A DNA stretch of 37,629 nucleotides, taken from assembly GCA_021805735.1 (NCBI GenBank), contig JAJZEE010000029.1:1-37629 (forward strand), read 5' to 3'. The translations under genes and the position numbers were made by a program. Numbering within the stretch: the first letter of the stretch is position 1; the number at the start of each line of letters is the position of its first letter. This document shows, piece after piece, positions 1 through 8,229 of the stretch. The notes beneath the pieces were generated by a model, which was given only the letters and a program-made list of their open reading frames with translations, searched no databases and had not been told where the DNA came from. Source of the stretch: Bacillota bacterium. Lineage in GTDB: Bacteria; Bacillota; Bacilli; Alicyclobacillales; SLC66.

Positions 1-15
1 GCAGGAAATGGACAC

Positions 16-44
16 GAGACAAGGCGGCCGAACAGGTGTATAAT
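16..44 (+). promoter_or_regulatory. Candidate promoter of sigW
   Basis: A perfect TATAAT lies at 39-44. A GAGACA (4 of 6 matches to TTGACA) lies 17 bases upstream at 16-21. This looks like a vegetative-type promoter about 50 bases before the sigW start. No SigW-type TGAAAC/CGTA autoregulatory promoter was seen, but only 92 bases of upstream sequence are in the window. Confidence 0.45.
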
Positions 45-92
45 GGAATCCGATGAAGGTGTCTTGGTGCAGATGATGCCTGGGGGCTTGGC

Positions 93-671
93 ATGGAACG
101 TGTGGACCAACAAACATTAGAACTGGCCCAAACGGGCGACATAGCAGCATTTTCGGTGGTCGTTGAATCCTGCGCGGATCAACTGTATTCTCTGGCGTTC
201 CGATTTTTGTGCAACGGTCCAGAGGCGGAAGACGCGGTTCAGGAAACGCTGCTCCGAGTTTATACGAATCTGCCGCGCTACGATGGCCGATTTAAGTTTA
301 CCACCTGGGTCTACCGGATTGCCACGAATGTCTGCATCGATCGGTTGCGCAAGAGAAAGCTGGAGAGTTCTCTCGATGCGGATCGTGACGATGGGGACGC
401 GGAAGGAACCGACTGGTATGACCGTTTGCCAGGATTCTCGCCGACTCCGGAAGAGGAACTGTTGCGCATGGAGACCTGCAATGAGGTGCAACGGGCACTC
501 GCTGATCTTCCGCCTACGTATCAGACGGTGTTGATTCTGCGCTATATTCAGGAGCTGTCATTGCAGGAGATCAGCGACATTGTCCATCTGCCGATTACTA
601 CGATCAAGACACGTATTCACCGAGGGCGAGAGGCAATGAAGCAACTGCTTATGCGGTTGCCCGTGAGCTAG
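93..671 (+). CDS. sigW: ECF RNA polymerase sigma factor, SigW-like
   Basis: This 192-residue protein is an extracytoplasmic-function sigma factor. Region 2 runs from about residue 25 to 90 and contains the core-binding and -10 recognition helices (EAEDAVQETLLRVYTN, FTTWVYRIATNVCIDRLRKRK). Region 4 runs from about 135 to 185 with the -35-binding helix-turn-helix (LSLQEISDIVHLPITTIKTR, IHRGREAM). An acidic linker at about 95-125 separates them. Length and motifs match Bacillus SigW, which governs the cell-envelope stress and antimicrobial response. The following gene encodes a zinc anti-sigma factor, and cdaA-cdaR-glmM-glmS come next, which is the Bacillus order. The ATG at 93 follows a G-rich but weak ribosome site. 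The family call is firm; the exact name SigW rests on motif resemblance and gene order. Confidence 0.9.
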   Translation: MERVDQQTLELAQTGDIAAFSVVVESCADQLYSLAFRFLCNGPEAEDAVQETLLRVYTNLPRYDGRFKFTTWVYRIATNVCIDRLRKRKLESSLDADRDDGDAEGTDWYDRLPGFSPTPEEELLRMETCNEVQRALADLPPTYQTVLILRYIQELSLQEISDIVHLPITTIKTRIHRGREAMKQLLMRLPVS

Positions 672-716
672 GGCGGCGTATCGCACTTGTGATTCGCCGC
701 GAAAGGGGAGACAGTC

Positions 717-974
717 ATGACCTGCGACGAAGCGCGTACCAGTATGCACTTTCACTTGGACGGGGACGATCACTTGCACGTGCAAAATGCTCGACGGCAC
801 ACAGCCTCATGCATGCATTGTGAGCGCCACATGCTCGATTTGCAGGAAGTCGAGGATCGCTTGCGAACACTCAAGCGATATGCCGCGCCAGCGGATCTCA
901 AAGAACGAATTTTGCTGGCTGTGCGGGATACAACGCAAAAACGTCCTCTGCGCGCCAGACCGCAACTGCCGTAG
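717..974 (+). CDS. Short zinc-binding anti-sigma factor (ZAS domain only)
   Basis: This 85-residue protein has the zinc anti-sigma signature H-x3-C-x2-C (HTASCMHC, about residues 28-35) followed by a helical stretch (DLQEVEDRLRTLKRYAAPADLKERIL). It should bind the SigW-like factor encoded just upstream and hold it inactive. A good ribosome site (AAAGGGGAG at 702-710) precedes the ATG. The Bacillus counterpart RsiW is about 200 residues long, has a transmembrane helix and is released by regulated proteolysis. Here there is no hydrophobic segment, and a terminator follows 37 bases after the stop, so the gene appears genuinely short. It is probably cytoplasmic, and a different signal, such as redox or zinc loss, would have to release the sigma factor. 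That last point is inference. Confidence 0.8.
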   Translation: MTCDEARTSMHFHLDGDDHLHVQNARRHTASCMHCERHMLDLQEVEDRLRTLKRYAAPADLKERILLAVRDTTQKRPLRARPQLP

Positions 975-1010
975 ATACAGCGGGTGCAACGGGTAGGCAA
1001 TAGCGGGTTG

Positions 1011-1044
1011 GGGCGCGCGCGATACGCAGCGCGCGTCCTTTTTT
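1011..1044 (+). terminator. Rho-independent terminator after the sigW operon
   Basis: A 10-bp GC-rich stem (GGGCGCGCGC with GCGCGCGTCC, one G-T pair) closes an 8-base loop and is followed directly by six T residues at 1039-1044. It ends the sigma/anti-sigma transcript and separates it from cdaA. Confidence 0.85.
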
Positions 1045-1059
1045 ACGGACAGACTTTCC

Positions 1060-1228
1060 TGTCTGAGCAGGGGCGCAGCAGAGACGACCGTATTTTTCAG
1101 TATAGATCGTCATGGCGCTTGCGCGCCGCCATCAGTGGAATGAAAAGCCCGCTCGTGAGGATTCATATGCTGTGCCCGTCGCGAGTTCGGCGCAGCCGTG
1201 TCTGAGCAGGGGCACAGCATATGAATCC
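1060..1228. repeat. Structured intergenic element: 21-nt direct repeat plus 19-bp perfect inverted repeat
   Basis: The stretch between the terminator and cdaA holds two overlapping repeat structures. A 21-base direct repeat occurs at 1060-1080 and 1199-1219 with one mismatch. A perfect 19-bp inverted repeat has arms GGATTCATATGCTGTGCCC (1159-1177) and its complement (1210-1228), with a 32-base loop that contains a small CGGC/GCCG hairpin. There is no T-run after the structure, so it is not an ordinary terminator. Further hairpin potential follows at about 1226-1285. It may be a structured leader for cdaA, a small RNA or a remnant of a small mobile repeat. No convincing gene is present in 975-1387. 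Confidence 0.6.
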
Positions 1229-1387
1229 GGTCGGCAGCACCAAAAACCGGGAAGAAAAATGCGCCTGCGGCGATTTTTCGGGATAGCGGCAGGCGTCACA
1301 GGAAAACGCTCTCTTCATGAAGAATTAAGTATGTATGCGTCGGGTATGCGCATGATGTAATCTTGTCTTCACAGCTAGGTGGATTTT

Positions 1388-2212
1388 ATGAACCAGGTCA
1401 TATCGCTGCTATTGCATAAGTTCACAATCTTCGATGTGCTGGATATCGCCATCGTATCGTATGTATTTTACCGCGTGATCCTGCTCATTCGAGGAACGCG
1501 GGCTGTTCAGTTGCTAAAGGGCGTCATCTTCCTGCTCATCGCCACTGGCTTGAGCGGCGTGTTGCACTTGGAGGCGCTCAACTGGCTGCTCAACCGGGTG
1601 CTGGAGATCGGCTTGCTGGCGATTCCGGTTGTATTTCAGCCTGAGTTGCGCAGGGCGCTCGAACAGTTGGGGCGTTCCAGTTTATTTAACATCAACATGC
1701 GTTGGCAGGGAACCGGGGACCTGGCGCATACCATCCACGAACTGGTGACGGCCGCGCAGGTATTCTCAAAAAACCGCATCGGGGCTCTGGTTGTGCTTGA
1801 GCGGGAAACGGGTCTGAACGAATATGTGGAGACGGGGATCGCCATTGGCGGTCTTTTGAGCGCGGAGCTGCTGATCAACAGTTTTATCCCCAACACGCCT
1901 CTGCACGACGGAGCGATGATCGTGCGTGCAGACCGCGTCATTGCCGCTTCTTGCTATCTGCCGCTGAGTGAAAGGTCGGACATTGCCAAAGAGTTGGGAA
2001 CGCGTCATCGAGCTGCTGTCGGCATAACGGAACAGTCTGACGCCCTGGTTGTTGTGGTGTCAGAGGAAACTGGAAAGATTTCCGTTGCCGAAGGGGGAGA
2101 ATTAATCAGGGATCTGGACGAGAGAGCCCTGACTGAGAAGTTGACGAGAGGCCTCAGCCCCCAACATAACGGGGGATTTCGCCTGTTTGGCCGGAAGGCG
2201 GGCACTTCATGA
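1388..2212 (+). CDS. cdaA: Membrane diadenylate cyclase CdaA
   Basis: This 274-residue enzyme makes the second messenger c-di-AMP from two ATP. Three N-terminal membrane helices (about residues 19-34, 42-59 and 70-84) are followed by a DAC catalytic domain from about 105 to 245. The diagnostic Asp-Gly-Ala motif is intact at 174-176 (PLHDGAMIV), and the Arg-His-Arg motif is at 206-208 (GTRHRAAVG). The ATG at 1388 is preferred because AGGTGG lies five bases before it; an in-frame GTG at 1379 would overlap that ribosome site. The gene overlaps cdaR by four bases and heads the conserved cdaA-cdaR-glmM run, in which CdaR and GlmM are known in Bacillus and Listeria to modulate CdaA activity. c-di-AMP controls potassium and osmolyte balance and the cell wall. 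Confidence 0.96.
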   Translation: MNQVISLLLHKFTIFDVLDIAIVSYVFYRVILLIRGTRAVQLLKGVIFLLIATGLSGVLHLEALNWLLNRVLEIGLLAIPVVFQPELRRALEQLGRSSLFNINMRWQGTGDLAHTIHELVTAAQVFSKNRIGALVVLERETGLNEYVETGIAIGGLLSAELLINSFIPNTPLHDGAMIVRADRVIAASCYLPLSERSDIAKELGTRHRAAVGITEQSDALVVVVSEETGKISVAEGGELIRDLDERALTEKLTRGLSPQHNGGFRLFGRKAGTS

Positions 2213-3435
2213 AAAAGCGCGGGAACTGGTTGCAAAACAATAACTTCGTGCGACTGATCTCCCTTGTGATGGGTGTTGCTTTGTGGATTATCGTAAACTC
2301 GTCTCCCAATGGACAGGTGAGCAGTGGACTCGCCAATACCACGCAGGTGCTTCACAACGTACCGCTTGAAGTCGTGACTTCACCCAACATGGTGGCCGTC
2401 ACGCAGAGTCCGGCTCGGGTCAATATCAGCATTACAGGCAGCATCCTCGATGTTGCGACGGTACAGGCGGAATCGTCAGGCATTCGAGCCGTCGCCAACG
2501 CCCTGTCCGTCAGAACGGGCATTCATCAGGTGCCGGTGATCGTGGAGAACGTTCCGACGAGTTCCGTCAACTATGCGCCGCAACCGAACGCTGCGGTGAT
2601 AGATCTGCAAGCCAAGGTCGGTGTCTCGGTGAAACCCGAGATTCAGGTCGTGGGCGCGGCGAGATCGGGCCTTACTGTGGACAGGCCCATCTCTTCGGTG
2701 GCGCGAGTCCTTGTCAGCGGACCGGACACTATGGTCCGTCAGGTTACAGGCGTCACAGCGCGGGTGGACATTGCCGGGAGTGGGCAAAGTGTCACACGGA
2801 TTGTGCCGGTGCTCCCTATTGGCAAGGATGGCAGGGTCATTCCCGAAGTCACGTGCACGCCCGCGACCATCACGGTGACGATACCTATTCGGAACCCCAT
2901 TCACCGTGTCAGACTGGTTGCAACGACGGTTGGAACACCCGCGGGACTCCGCGTGGTATCGGCAATTTCTATTCAACCCGCGCATATCCTGGTGCAGGGA
3001 GCCAGCCGGGTTGTGGACGGCCTCGCCAACATCGTGTTGCCGCCGATCAACGTCAGTAAGTGGAGCGGCACGCAAACAGTGCAGGTTCCCATTCCCAGCC
3101 CCTTCCCTGGAGCGCATCTGTCAACGCCGGAGGCTCAGGTGACAGTGACCCTGGCGCCCCGCGATATGATTACCGTTGAAGATGTGCCCATTGTGCTCGT
3201 CGGGAAAAAAGCGGGTGTGACGTACACTGTGAGCGCGACAAGCACCGCCGTGACTGTGACGGGCCCGGCGCAGCAGCTGTCTGCGCTGCAGCCGTCCGAT
3301 CTGGTGGGGTATGTCAATGTGAGCGGAATGAAGTTGGGCGGCAAGGCAAAACTGGCTGTTTCTGTGTCACTGCCTCAGTTTGTGAACCTGCACAGCATTG
3401 CGCGGTCATTTGTGATCGTCAAGAGTGGGAAATAA
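2209..3435 (+). CDS. cdaR: CdaA regulatory protein CdaR (YbbR-domain)
   Basis: This 408-residue protein has one N-terminal transmembrane helix (about residues 13-30, FVRLISLVMGVALWIIV) and then a long extracytoplasmic part made of repeated YbbR domains, which are beta-rich and high in Val, Thr and Pro. Repeat-like blocks begin near residues 50, 135, 220 and 310. Its start overlaps the cdaA stop (ATGA), so translation is coupled. In Bacillus and Listeria, CdaR binds CdaA through the membrane and alters c-di-AMP production. It may sense the wall from outside, though its ligand is unknown. The length is a little under that of B. subtilis CdaR. Confidence 0.93.
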   Translation: MKKRGNWLQNNNFVRLISLVMGVALWIIVNSSPNGQVSSGLANTTQVLHNVPLEVVTSPNMVAVTQSPARVNISITGSILDVATVQAESSGIRAVANALSVRTGIHQVPVIVENVPTSSVNYAPQPNAAVIDLQAKVGVSVKPEIQVVGAARSGLTVDRPISSVARVLVSGPDTMVRQVTGVTARVDIAGSGQSVTRIVPVLPIGKDGRVIPEVTCTPATITVTIPIRNPIHRVRLVATTVGTPAGLRVVSAISIQPAHILVQGASRVVDGLANIVLPPINVSKWSGTQTVQVPIPSPFPGAHLSTPEAQVTVTLAPRDMITVEDVPIVLVGKKAGVTYTVSATSTAVTVTGPAQQLSALQPSDLVGYVNVSGMKLGGKAKLAVSVSLPQFVNLHSIARSFVIVKSGK

Positions 3436-3579
3436 GGGCAACCAGAGCGGACACTAATTCCCAGATTGCGATCTCTTGCGAGACTTTCTTTGCTATGCGA
3501 CAATGGCAAAGAATACTTAGTGACGGACTTTGCTGGCAAAAACCATTACGTTCGCATTGCGATTAAAGGAGACAAAGGC

Positions 3580-4941
3580 GTGGCTCGTTTGTTTGGAACG
3601 GATGGAGTGCGCGGTATCGCCAACCGCGAACTGACGCCCGAATTGGCTTTTCGGCTGGGCTATGCTGCGGCGTGCGTTTTGGGCGCGAGGGGAACGGAGG
3701 CGCCATTTTTCGTGATCGGCAAGGACACCAGGTATTCCGGTGATCTGCTCGAGGCGGCTCTGATGGCAGGTGTCATGACAGCCGGCGTTAACGTTTGTCC
3801 GCTCGGGGTGATTCCGACGCCGGGGGTAGCCTATGTGACTCGTATTTCGGGCGCGGCGGCCGGTGTGATGATATCCGCTTCTCACAATCCCATGGAGGAC
3901 AATGGCATCAAATTTTTCGGCGCGGATGGATTCAAGCTGTTCGACGCGGTGGAAGACGAGATTGAGGCGCAGATGGCTCAACTGGATGAGTGCGAACGCC
4001 CGATGGGCAGCGGCGTCGGCAGAGTTGTCGAAAAAACGCAGGGGATCGCCGAGTACGCCGCTTTTTTGCATGATACGGTTCGCCACTCACTCGCTGGATT
4101 AAAGGTCGCGGTCGACGCGGCTCATGGCGCGGCGTATGAGTTGGCGGCCCGCGTCCTTGCTGATTTGGGCGCTGACGTGCAGCTGTTCGCCGCAGAGCCC
4201 GATGGCACGAATATCAATGTAACCTGCGGCTCGACCCATCCTGCTCACATCGCGCAGCGCGTGCGCGAATGCGGCGCTGATGTGGGTCTCGCATTTGATG
4301 GAGACGCCGATCGACTGATCGCGGTGGATGAACGGGGGAACATCGTTGACGGTGACCGCGTCATGCTGATTTGCGCCAAGGATATGACACGGCGCGGCAC
4401 TCTTTTCGGCCAGACGGTCGTGACGACCGTCATGAGCAACTACGGATTTGTCAAGGCGGCTCGCGAACTGGAACTGGAACTGGTGCGTACGGCCGTAGGC
4501 GACCGGTACGTCATGGAAGCGATGCGCGACGGCGGTTACGTGCTCGGGGGAGAACAGTCGGGCCATGTCATATTTCTTCAGTACAACACGACAGGAGACG
4601 GCATCCTGACGGCCCTGCAGTTACTCGACGTCGTGGCCGGTTCCGGTAAAAAGCTCAGCGAACTGGCTGACGTGATGCGTTCATACCCTCAGGTGTTGAT
4701 CAATGTGCGCGTCAAAGACAAGACGGCCTGGCTGCGCAATGAGGCTATCGGTCAAGCCATTAAAGCAGTGGAAGAGAAATTGGCAGACGAAGGTCGGGTA
4801 CTCGTGCGCGAATCGGGAACGGAATCCATCGTAAGGGTCATGGTGGAAGGCGCCGTTGAAGAGGATGTGCGCCGTTACGCGGAGGACATCGTGGCTGTCG
4901 TGCGCCAGGAGTTGGGGGCGGAGCGACAGGCCACCTGTTGA
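3580..4941 (+). CDS. glmM: Phosphoglucosamine mutase GlmM
   Basis: This 453-residue cytosolic enzyme converts glucosamine 6-phosphate to glucosamine 1-phosphate on the way to UDP-GlcNAc and peptidoglycan. It starts with the family hallmark ARLFGTDGVRG. The phosphoserine loop SASHNP puts the catalytic serine at about residue 101, the magnesium loop is DGDADR, the sugar-binding loop is GGEQSGH, and the phosphate-binding loop near the C terminus is RESGTESIVRVM. The GTG at 3580 is chosen over an upstream ATG at 3466 because AAAGGAG stands eight bases before it and homology begins there. In related bacteria GlmM also binds and inhibits CdaA, linking wall precursor flow to c-di-AMP. Confidence 0.96.
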   Translation: MARLFGTDGVRGIANRELTPELAFRLGYAAACVLGARGTEAPFFVIGKDTRYSGDLLEAALMAGVMTAGVNVCPLGVIPTPGVAYVTRISGAAAGVMISASHNPMEDNGIKFFGADGFKLFDAVEDEIEAQMAQLDECERPMGSGVGRVVEKTQGIAEYAAFLHDTVRHSLAGLKVAVDAAHGAAYELAARVLADLGADVQLFAAEPDGTNINVTCGSTHPAHIAQRVRECGADVGLAFDGDADRLIAVDERGNIVDGDRVMLICAKDMTRRGTLFGQTVVTTVMSNYGFVKAARELELELVRTAVGDRYVMEAMRDGGYVLGGEQSGHVIFLQYNTTGDGILTALQLLDVVAGSGKKLSELADVMRSYPQVLINVRVKDKTAWLRNEAIGQAIKAVEEKLADEGRVLVRESGTESIVRVMVEGAVEEDVRRYAEDIVAVVRQELGAERQATC

Positions 4942-4999
4942 TACTGAAGTTGGGCGTGCGCATGCAGACTGAAAGCGGCGCATGTCCGCGTAACCCGGG

Positions 5000-5046
5000 G
5001 ACGGGGAACGCATGACGCGGGTGACGGCGAACGCGTGACGCGTGAC
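5000..5046. repeat. Two imperfect tandem copies of a CG-rich 24-26-base unit
   Basis: Two adjacent near-copies of the pattern GACGG-GAACGC-TGACGCG-GTGAC occur between glmM and the glmS ribozyme. The rest of 4942-5240 shows no convincing gene. Open frames that cross it and run into the ribozyme are ignored. Confidence 0.5.
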
Positions 5047-5239
5047 TGACATTTGGCGGCGGTAACCTGAGGGGAGGTGGTGGCAGCCAGGTTTGCGATT
5101 TTTGGGCGTGCGCTGCGCAGAGGCGACGATTTGGGTCCTGGACCGACGCCGATTCCTGCCACAACGTATACAGCGGAGAAGACGGAGGTGGTTGCATTCT
5201 GGCAGACAAGACAACGCCAGGAGTTCTCAACACTGCACG

Positions 5240-5400
5240 GTGAAAGCGCCAGGACTGTCTGGAAACAGATCAGGCAGTTGACGCGGGGGAGGTTAGCGAA
5301 TCATTCGGCGGGTGCCTCCCGGTGTGGATCCGCATCGATATGGAACGCCGCAAAACTGTGGGGCGACCTGCAGGACAAGGGCCATCCAGGACATTGGAGA
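5240..5400 (+). ncRNA. glmS ribozyme (glucosamine 6-phosphate-activated self-cleaving riboswitch)
   Basis: The conserved core is readable by eye. The self-cleavage site lies between A5245 and G5246 (GAAA|GCGCCAGGACT). A P1-like hairpin follows: ACTG/CAGT and TCTG-GAAA-CAGA at 5254-5278. Then come the block GTTGACGCGGGGGAGG at 5277-5292 and the near-invariant segment TTCGGCGGGTGCCTCCCGG at 5304-5322. The P3/P4 region with GGACAAGGG extends to about 5400; that 3' limit is approximate. When glucosamine 6-phosphate is high it acts as the cofactor for cleavage, and the cut mRNA is degraded, which lowers GlmS. The position upstream of glmS fits exactly. About 250 bases separate the ribozyme from the start codon, which is long. 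Confidence 0.93.
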
Positions 5401-5648
5401 AACAGACGCAACAGCAACAAGCTGAACAGAGAACTGTACACACGAGATACGGCACGGTGAAAATGAGCGATACGCGAGATAGTGGGCGCATTTTTCAAAT
5501 CTGCGCAAAGTCGATCTGCCATGGACGGAGAGGACATGGACGTTCTGGATCAAATATGCGACGTGGCGCAGGAGCACGTTCTCTTCATTGTTGTCTCCGA
5601 AGGCAACAGGGGAACTTGTTTTGGCGCACGCCAATCGGGGGAATGGAC

Positions 5649-7478
5649 ATGTGCGGCATTGTTGGATATATCGGACCGCGTCAGGCACAGGAGGTGCTGT
5701 TGTCAGGGCTTTCAAAACTGGAATACCGGGGATACGATTCGGCGGGAGTGGCCATTCACACGAGTGGCGAAGTGTGCGTGGAGAAATCAGTGGGACGCCT
5801 GGCCGTTTTGGTTGCGCGTCTACAGGCACATCCGATTGCGGGAACGATCGGCGTCGGCCATACGCGATGGGCTACTCACGGCAAGCCATCGGATGACAAT
5901 GCCCACCCGCATGCGGACTGCGCGGGCGAGTTTGCGGTCGTGCATAACGGCATTATCGAGAATTACCTGCAACTGCGCGAGGACCTGACGGCGCGCGGCC
6001 ATCATTTCTCGTCGGAGACCGACACGGAAGTGGTTGCGCATCTTCTGGAGGAGAACTGGAGCGGCGATCTGTTTACGACGGTGATTGCCGCTCTAAGACA
6101 TATTCGCGGGGCCTTTGCGCTTGCCGTGGTCGCCAAGGGCGATCCAGAGAAAATCATAGCGGTGCGCAAACATTCGCCGCTGGTGATTGGGTATGGGCAG
6201 GGAGAGGCGTTTCTCGCCTCGGACATCCCGGCGCTTCTGGACTACACGCGGCAGGTTTACATTTTGAACGAGGGAGAAATGGCGGTTCTCACTGCTGAGG
6301 GGGTGTCCTGCCACGATCTGGACGGCCGCGCGGTGGAAGCCGTGCCGTTTGAGGTGACATGGGATGCTCAGGCGGCCGAAAAGGGCGGTTACGACCACTA
6401 CATGCAGAAGGAGATTTTCGAGCAACCGAAGGCCGTGCGAGACACTCTGAGCGGGCGGATTGCTGAGAGTGGCGCCGGTGTGACGTTACCCGAACTGTCA
6501 TGGTCGGCGGATTTTGTCGCTCGCATCGATCGCATCCACATCGTGGCGTGCGGCACGTCGTATCATGCGGGGTTGGTGGGCAAGGCCGCGATTGAGACGC
6601 TCGCGCGGATTCCTGTGGACGTGGAAATTGCCTCCGAATACCGCTACCGCGATCCCATTCTCTCGAAGGATACATTGATCATGGTGATCTCCCAGTCGGG
6701 AGAAACGGCGGATACGCTGGCCGCGTTGCGAAGCGCAAAAGAGCGTGGCAACCGCGTATTTGCGATCACCAATGTGGTGGGAAGTTCCGTGGCGCGCGAG
6801 GCCGACGACGTGATGATCACGTGGGCGGGACCGGAGATTTCAGTGGCGTCCACGAAGGCGTACACGACGCAACTGATCGCCCTGTATCTGTTTGCCGCCT
6901 ACCTCGGACAGGCGCGGCAAACGGTCTCAGGTGACGACTTGGCGAAGCTCGTCGCAGAACTGCGCAGTCTGCCAGAGAAAATCGAAGAAGTGCTGGACAC
7001 CGCGCCGCGCATCAACGACATCGCGCGAGATTTTTCCGTATGGAATGACGCGTTCTTTCTCGGCCGGGGCATCGATTATTTCGTGGCGTTGGAAGGCGCG
7101 CTCAAGTACAAGGAGATTTCCTATATCCACGCCGAAGCATACCCGGCGGGCGAACTAAAACATGGAACCCTTGCGCTCATCGTCGAAGACGTGCCCGTGA
7201 TCGCCCTTGTCACTCAGGACGCGCTATACGAAAAGTCGCTCAGCAACATCAAGGAAGTCAAGGCGCGCGGCGCACACGTGCTCGCACTCGCGTGGGCGGG
7301 TGACGGCGAAATTCACAAGACGGCGGATCGTGTACTTTACGTGCCGCGCACGCTGCCTTTCTTGGCGCCGGTGATGCTCGTCGCTCCTTTGCAGTTGCTC
7401 GCGTATTATGCATCTGTGGCCAGGGGCAACGACGTTGACAAGCCGCGCAACCTAGCCAAGAGCGTGACCGTGGAGTAG
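5649..7478 (+). CDS. glmS: Glutamine-fructose-6-phosphate aminotransferase GlmS
   Basis: This 609-residue cytosolic enzyme makes glucosamine 6-phosphate from fructose 6-phosphate and glutamine, the first committed step to amino sugars. The mature N terminus is CGIVGYIG, so Cys2 is the glutaminase nucleophile. The class II amidotransferase domain covers residues 1 to about 235 (GHTRWATHG, HNGIIEN). Two SIS isomerase domains follow, with VACGTSYHAG, ISQSGETADT and a second domain ending in the C-terminal catalytic tail (DKPRNLAKSVTVE). The ATG at 5649 is chosen although the frame is open to 5322, because family homology starts here and CGGGGGA lies just before it. The upstream ribozyme gives product feedback, and a strong terminator follows. 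Confidence 0.97.
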   Translation: MCGIVGYIGPRQAQEVLLSGLSKLEYRGYDSAGVAIHTSGEVCVEKSVGRLAVLVARLQAHPIAGTIGVGHTRWATHGKPSDDNAHPHADCAGEFAVVHNGIIENYLQLREDLTARGHHFSSETDTEVVAHLLEENWSGDLFTTVIAALRHIRGAFALAVVAKGDPEKIIAVRKHSPLVIGYGQGEAFLASDIPALLDYTRQVYILNEGEMAVLTAEGVSCHDLDGRAVEAVPFEVTWDAQAAEKGGYDHYMQKEIFEQPKAVRDTLSGRIAESGAGVTLPELSWSADFVARIDRIHIVACGTSYHAGLVGKAAIETLARIPVDVEIASEYRYRDPILSKDTLIMVISQSGETADTLAALRSAKERGNRVFAITNVVGSSVAREADDVMITWAGPEISVASTKAYTTQLIALYLFAAYLGQARQTVSGDDLAKLVAELRSLPEKIEEVLDTAPRINDIARDFSVWNDAFFLGRGIDYFVALEGALKYKEISYIHAEAYPAGELKHGTLALIVEDVPVIALVTQDALYEKSLSNIKEVKARGAHVLALAWAGDGEIHKTADRVLYVPRTLPFLAPVMLVAPLQLLAYYASVARGNDVDKPRNLAKSVTVE

Positions 7479-7579
7479 CTGGGTTGGGGTCGGGGGGCGC
7501 TATTCATATTCGCAAAACCACCTCCTTCCCTCCACAAAATGGTCCTTCTGTGAGCAAAAAAATGGTTGTTCCCTTCAGT

Positions 7580-7624
7580 ACGGGTGAATTCGGGTCAAAA
7601 GCCTGAATTCGCCCGTCCTTTTTA
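7580..7624 (+). terminator. Rho-independent terminator after glmS
   Basis: A long stem (ACGGGTGAATTCGGGT with GCCTGAATTCGCCCGT) closes a short CAAAA loop and is followed by CCTTTTTATT. It marks the end of the housekeeping block; what follows is accessory. Confidence 0.9.
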
Positions 7625-7761
7625 TTACGCTAGAGCGAAAGGCGGCGAGACTCAGAGTCGGATTTTTACAAAAGAGGATCTGGACTTACGTGGTGGAGGA
7701 TCGCCAGGAAAGCGGGAATTCGGGGCGAGGCGGCGGAGCAGTTGAGGGATCACTTCGAAAC

Positions 7762-7787
7762 AAAAATACCCCTGGGAAACGGGGGTG
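7762..7787 (-). terminator. Minus-strand terminator after the toxin gene
   Basis: Read on the minus strand, ACCCCCG-TTTCCCA-GGGGT forms a short hairpin followed by ATTTTTG. It sits 11 bases past the stop of the minus-strand toxin-like gene and supports that gene being real. Nothing else is evident in 7625-7761. Confidence 0.65.
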
Positions 7788-7797
7788 AGTAGGTTTC

Positions 7798-8229
7798 TTA
7801 TGGGTAATCATTACCAGTGGACAGGTAGCTTATCACAAACTCGAAAGCTTGTTCCAAGGTTCGGATATCATGATTTGCTTCTACAGGTTTTCTATCATAC
7901 AAAACATGGTGACGGTGATGTGGATCTGTTGAAAGACCGTGATTGTGTTCGTTCTCCCAAGCACTGATGTTCCCCGTGGGCTTGCTGTTCATTTCCCAGC
8001 AGTACCGGTATTGTACCAAGTCGTCATTTGAGTCATACCATTCGCGAATGCGAAACTTGGTAACACCCAATGTCGGGTGCGGAGTGAATTCGATGTTTAG
8101 CACCACCTTCGTCTCATTTGTGTACGGATCGACGCCTAAATTCAGAAGTGGTGGCGATGCAATCCAAGAACTGTACTTTAAGATTAAATTGGTATATTTG
8201 TATGATGTGACCATGAATTCGACCGTCAC
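7798..8229 (-). CDS. TumE-like toxin component (DUF6516-type)
   Basis: This 143-residue protein resembles the TumE/DUF6516 toxin family. It has a beta-rich N-terminal half and the typical run of Tyr-Arg-Tyr-x-Trp (QYRYCWEM), Trp-x-Asn-x-x-His (AWENEHNHG), then a His-rich PHHRHH at about residues 102-107, and a C-terminal helix (LEQAFEFVISYL). The likely start is the GTG at 8229, which overlaps the stop of the upstream HTH gene by four bases (GTGA); an internal ATG at 8214 is possible. The partner-first order and tight overlap are typical of toxin-antitoxin operons. The region is visibly richer in AT than its surroundings, which suggests transfer. The family call rests on motif recall only, and toxicity is inference. 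Confidence 0.65.
   Translation of the reverse strand: MTVEFMVTSYKYTNLILKYSSWIASPPLLNLGVDPYTNETKVVLNIEFTPHPTLGVTKFRIREWYDSNDDLVQYRYCWEMNSKPTGNISAWENEHNHGLSTDPHHRHHVLYDRKPVEANHDIRTLEQAFEFVISYLSTGNDYP

Noticed and set aside
2476-3117. 213-residue minus-strand frame opposite cdaR
   Set aside because: Shadow of the cdaR coding sequence; low-complexity His/Arg/Asp-rich product with no family match.
3466-3579. Upstream extension of glmM to the ATG at 3466
   Set aside because: GlmM homology and a good ribosome site both begin at GTG 3580; the extra 38 residues match nothing.
5077-5460. 127-residue plus-strand frame between glmM and glmS
   Set aside because: It runs through the glmS ribozyme, has no family resemblance, and is explained by GC-rich composition.
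5322-5648. Upstream extension of the glmS frame
   Set aside because: The catalytic cysteine must follow the initiator Met, which is at 5649; the extension overlaps the ribozyme.
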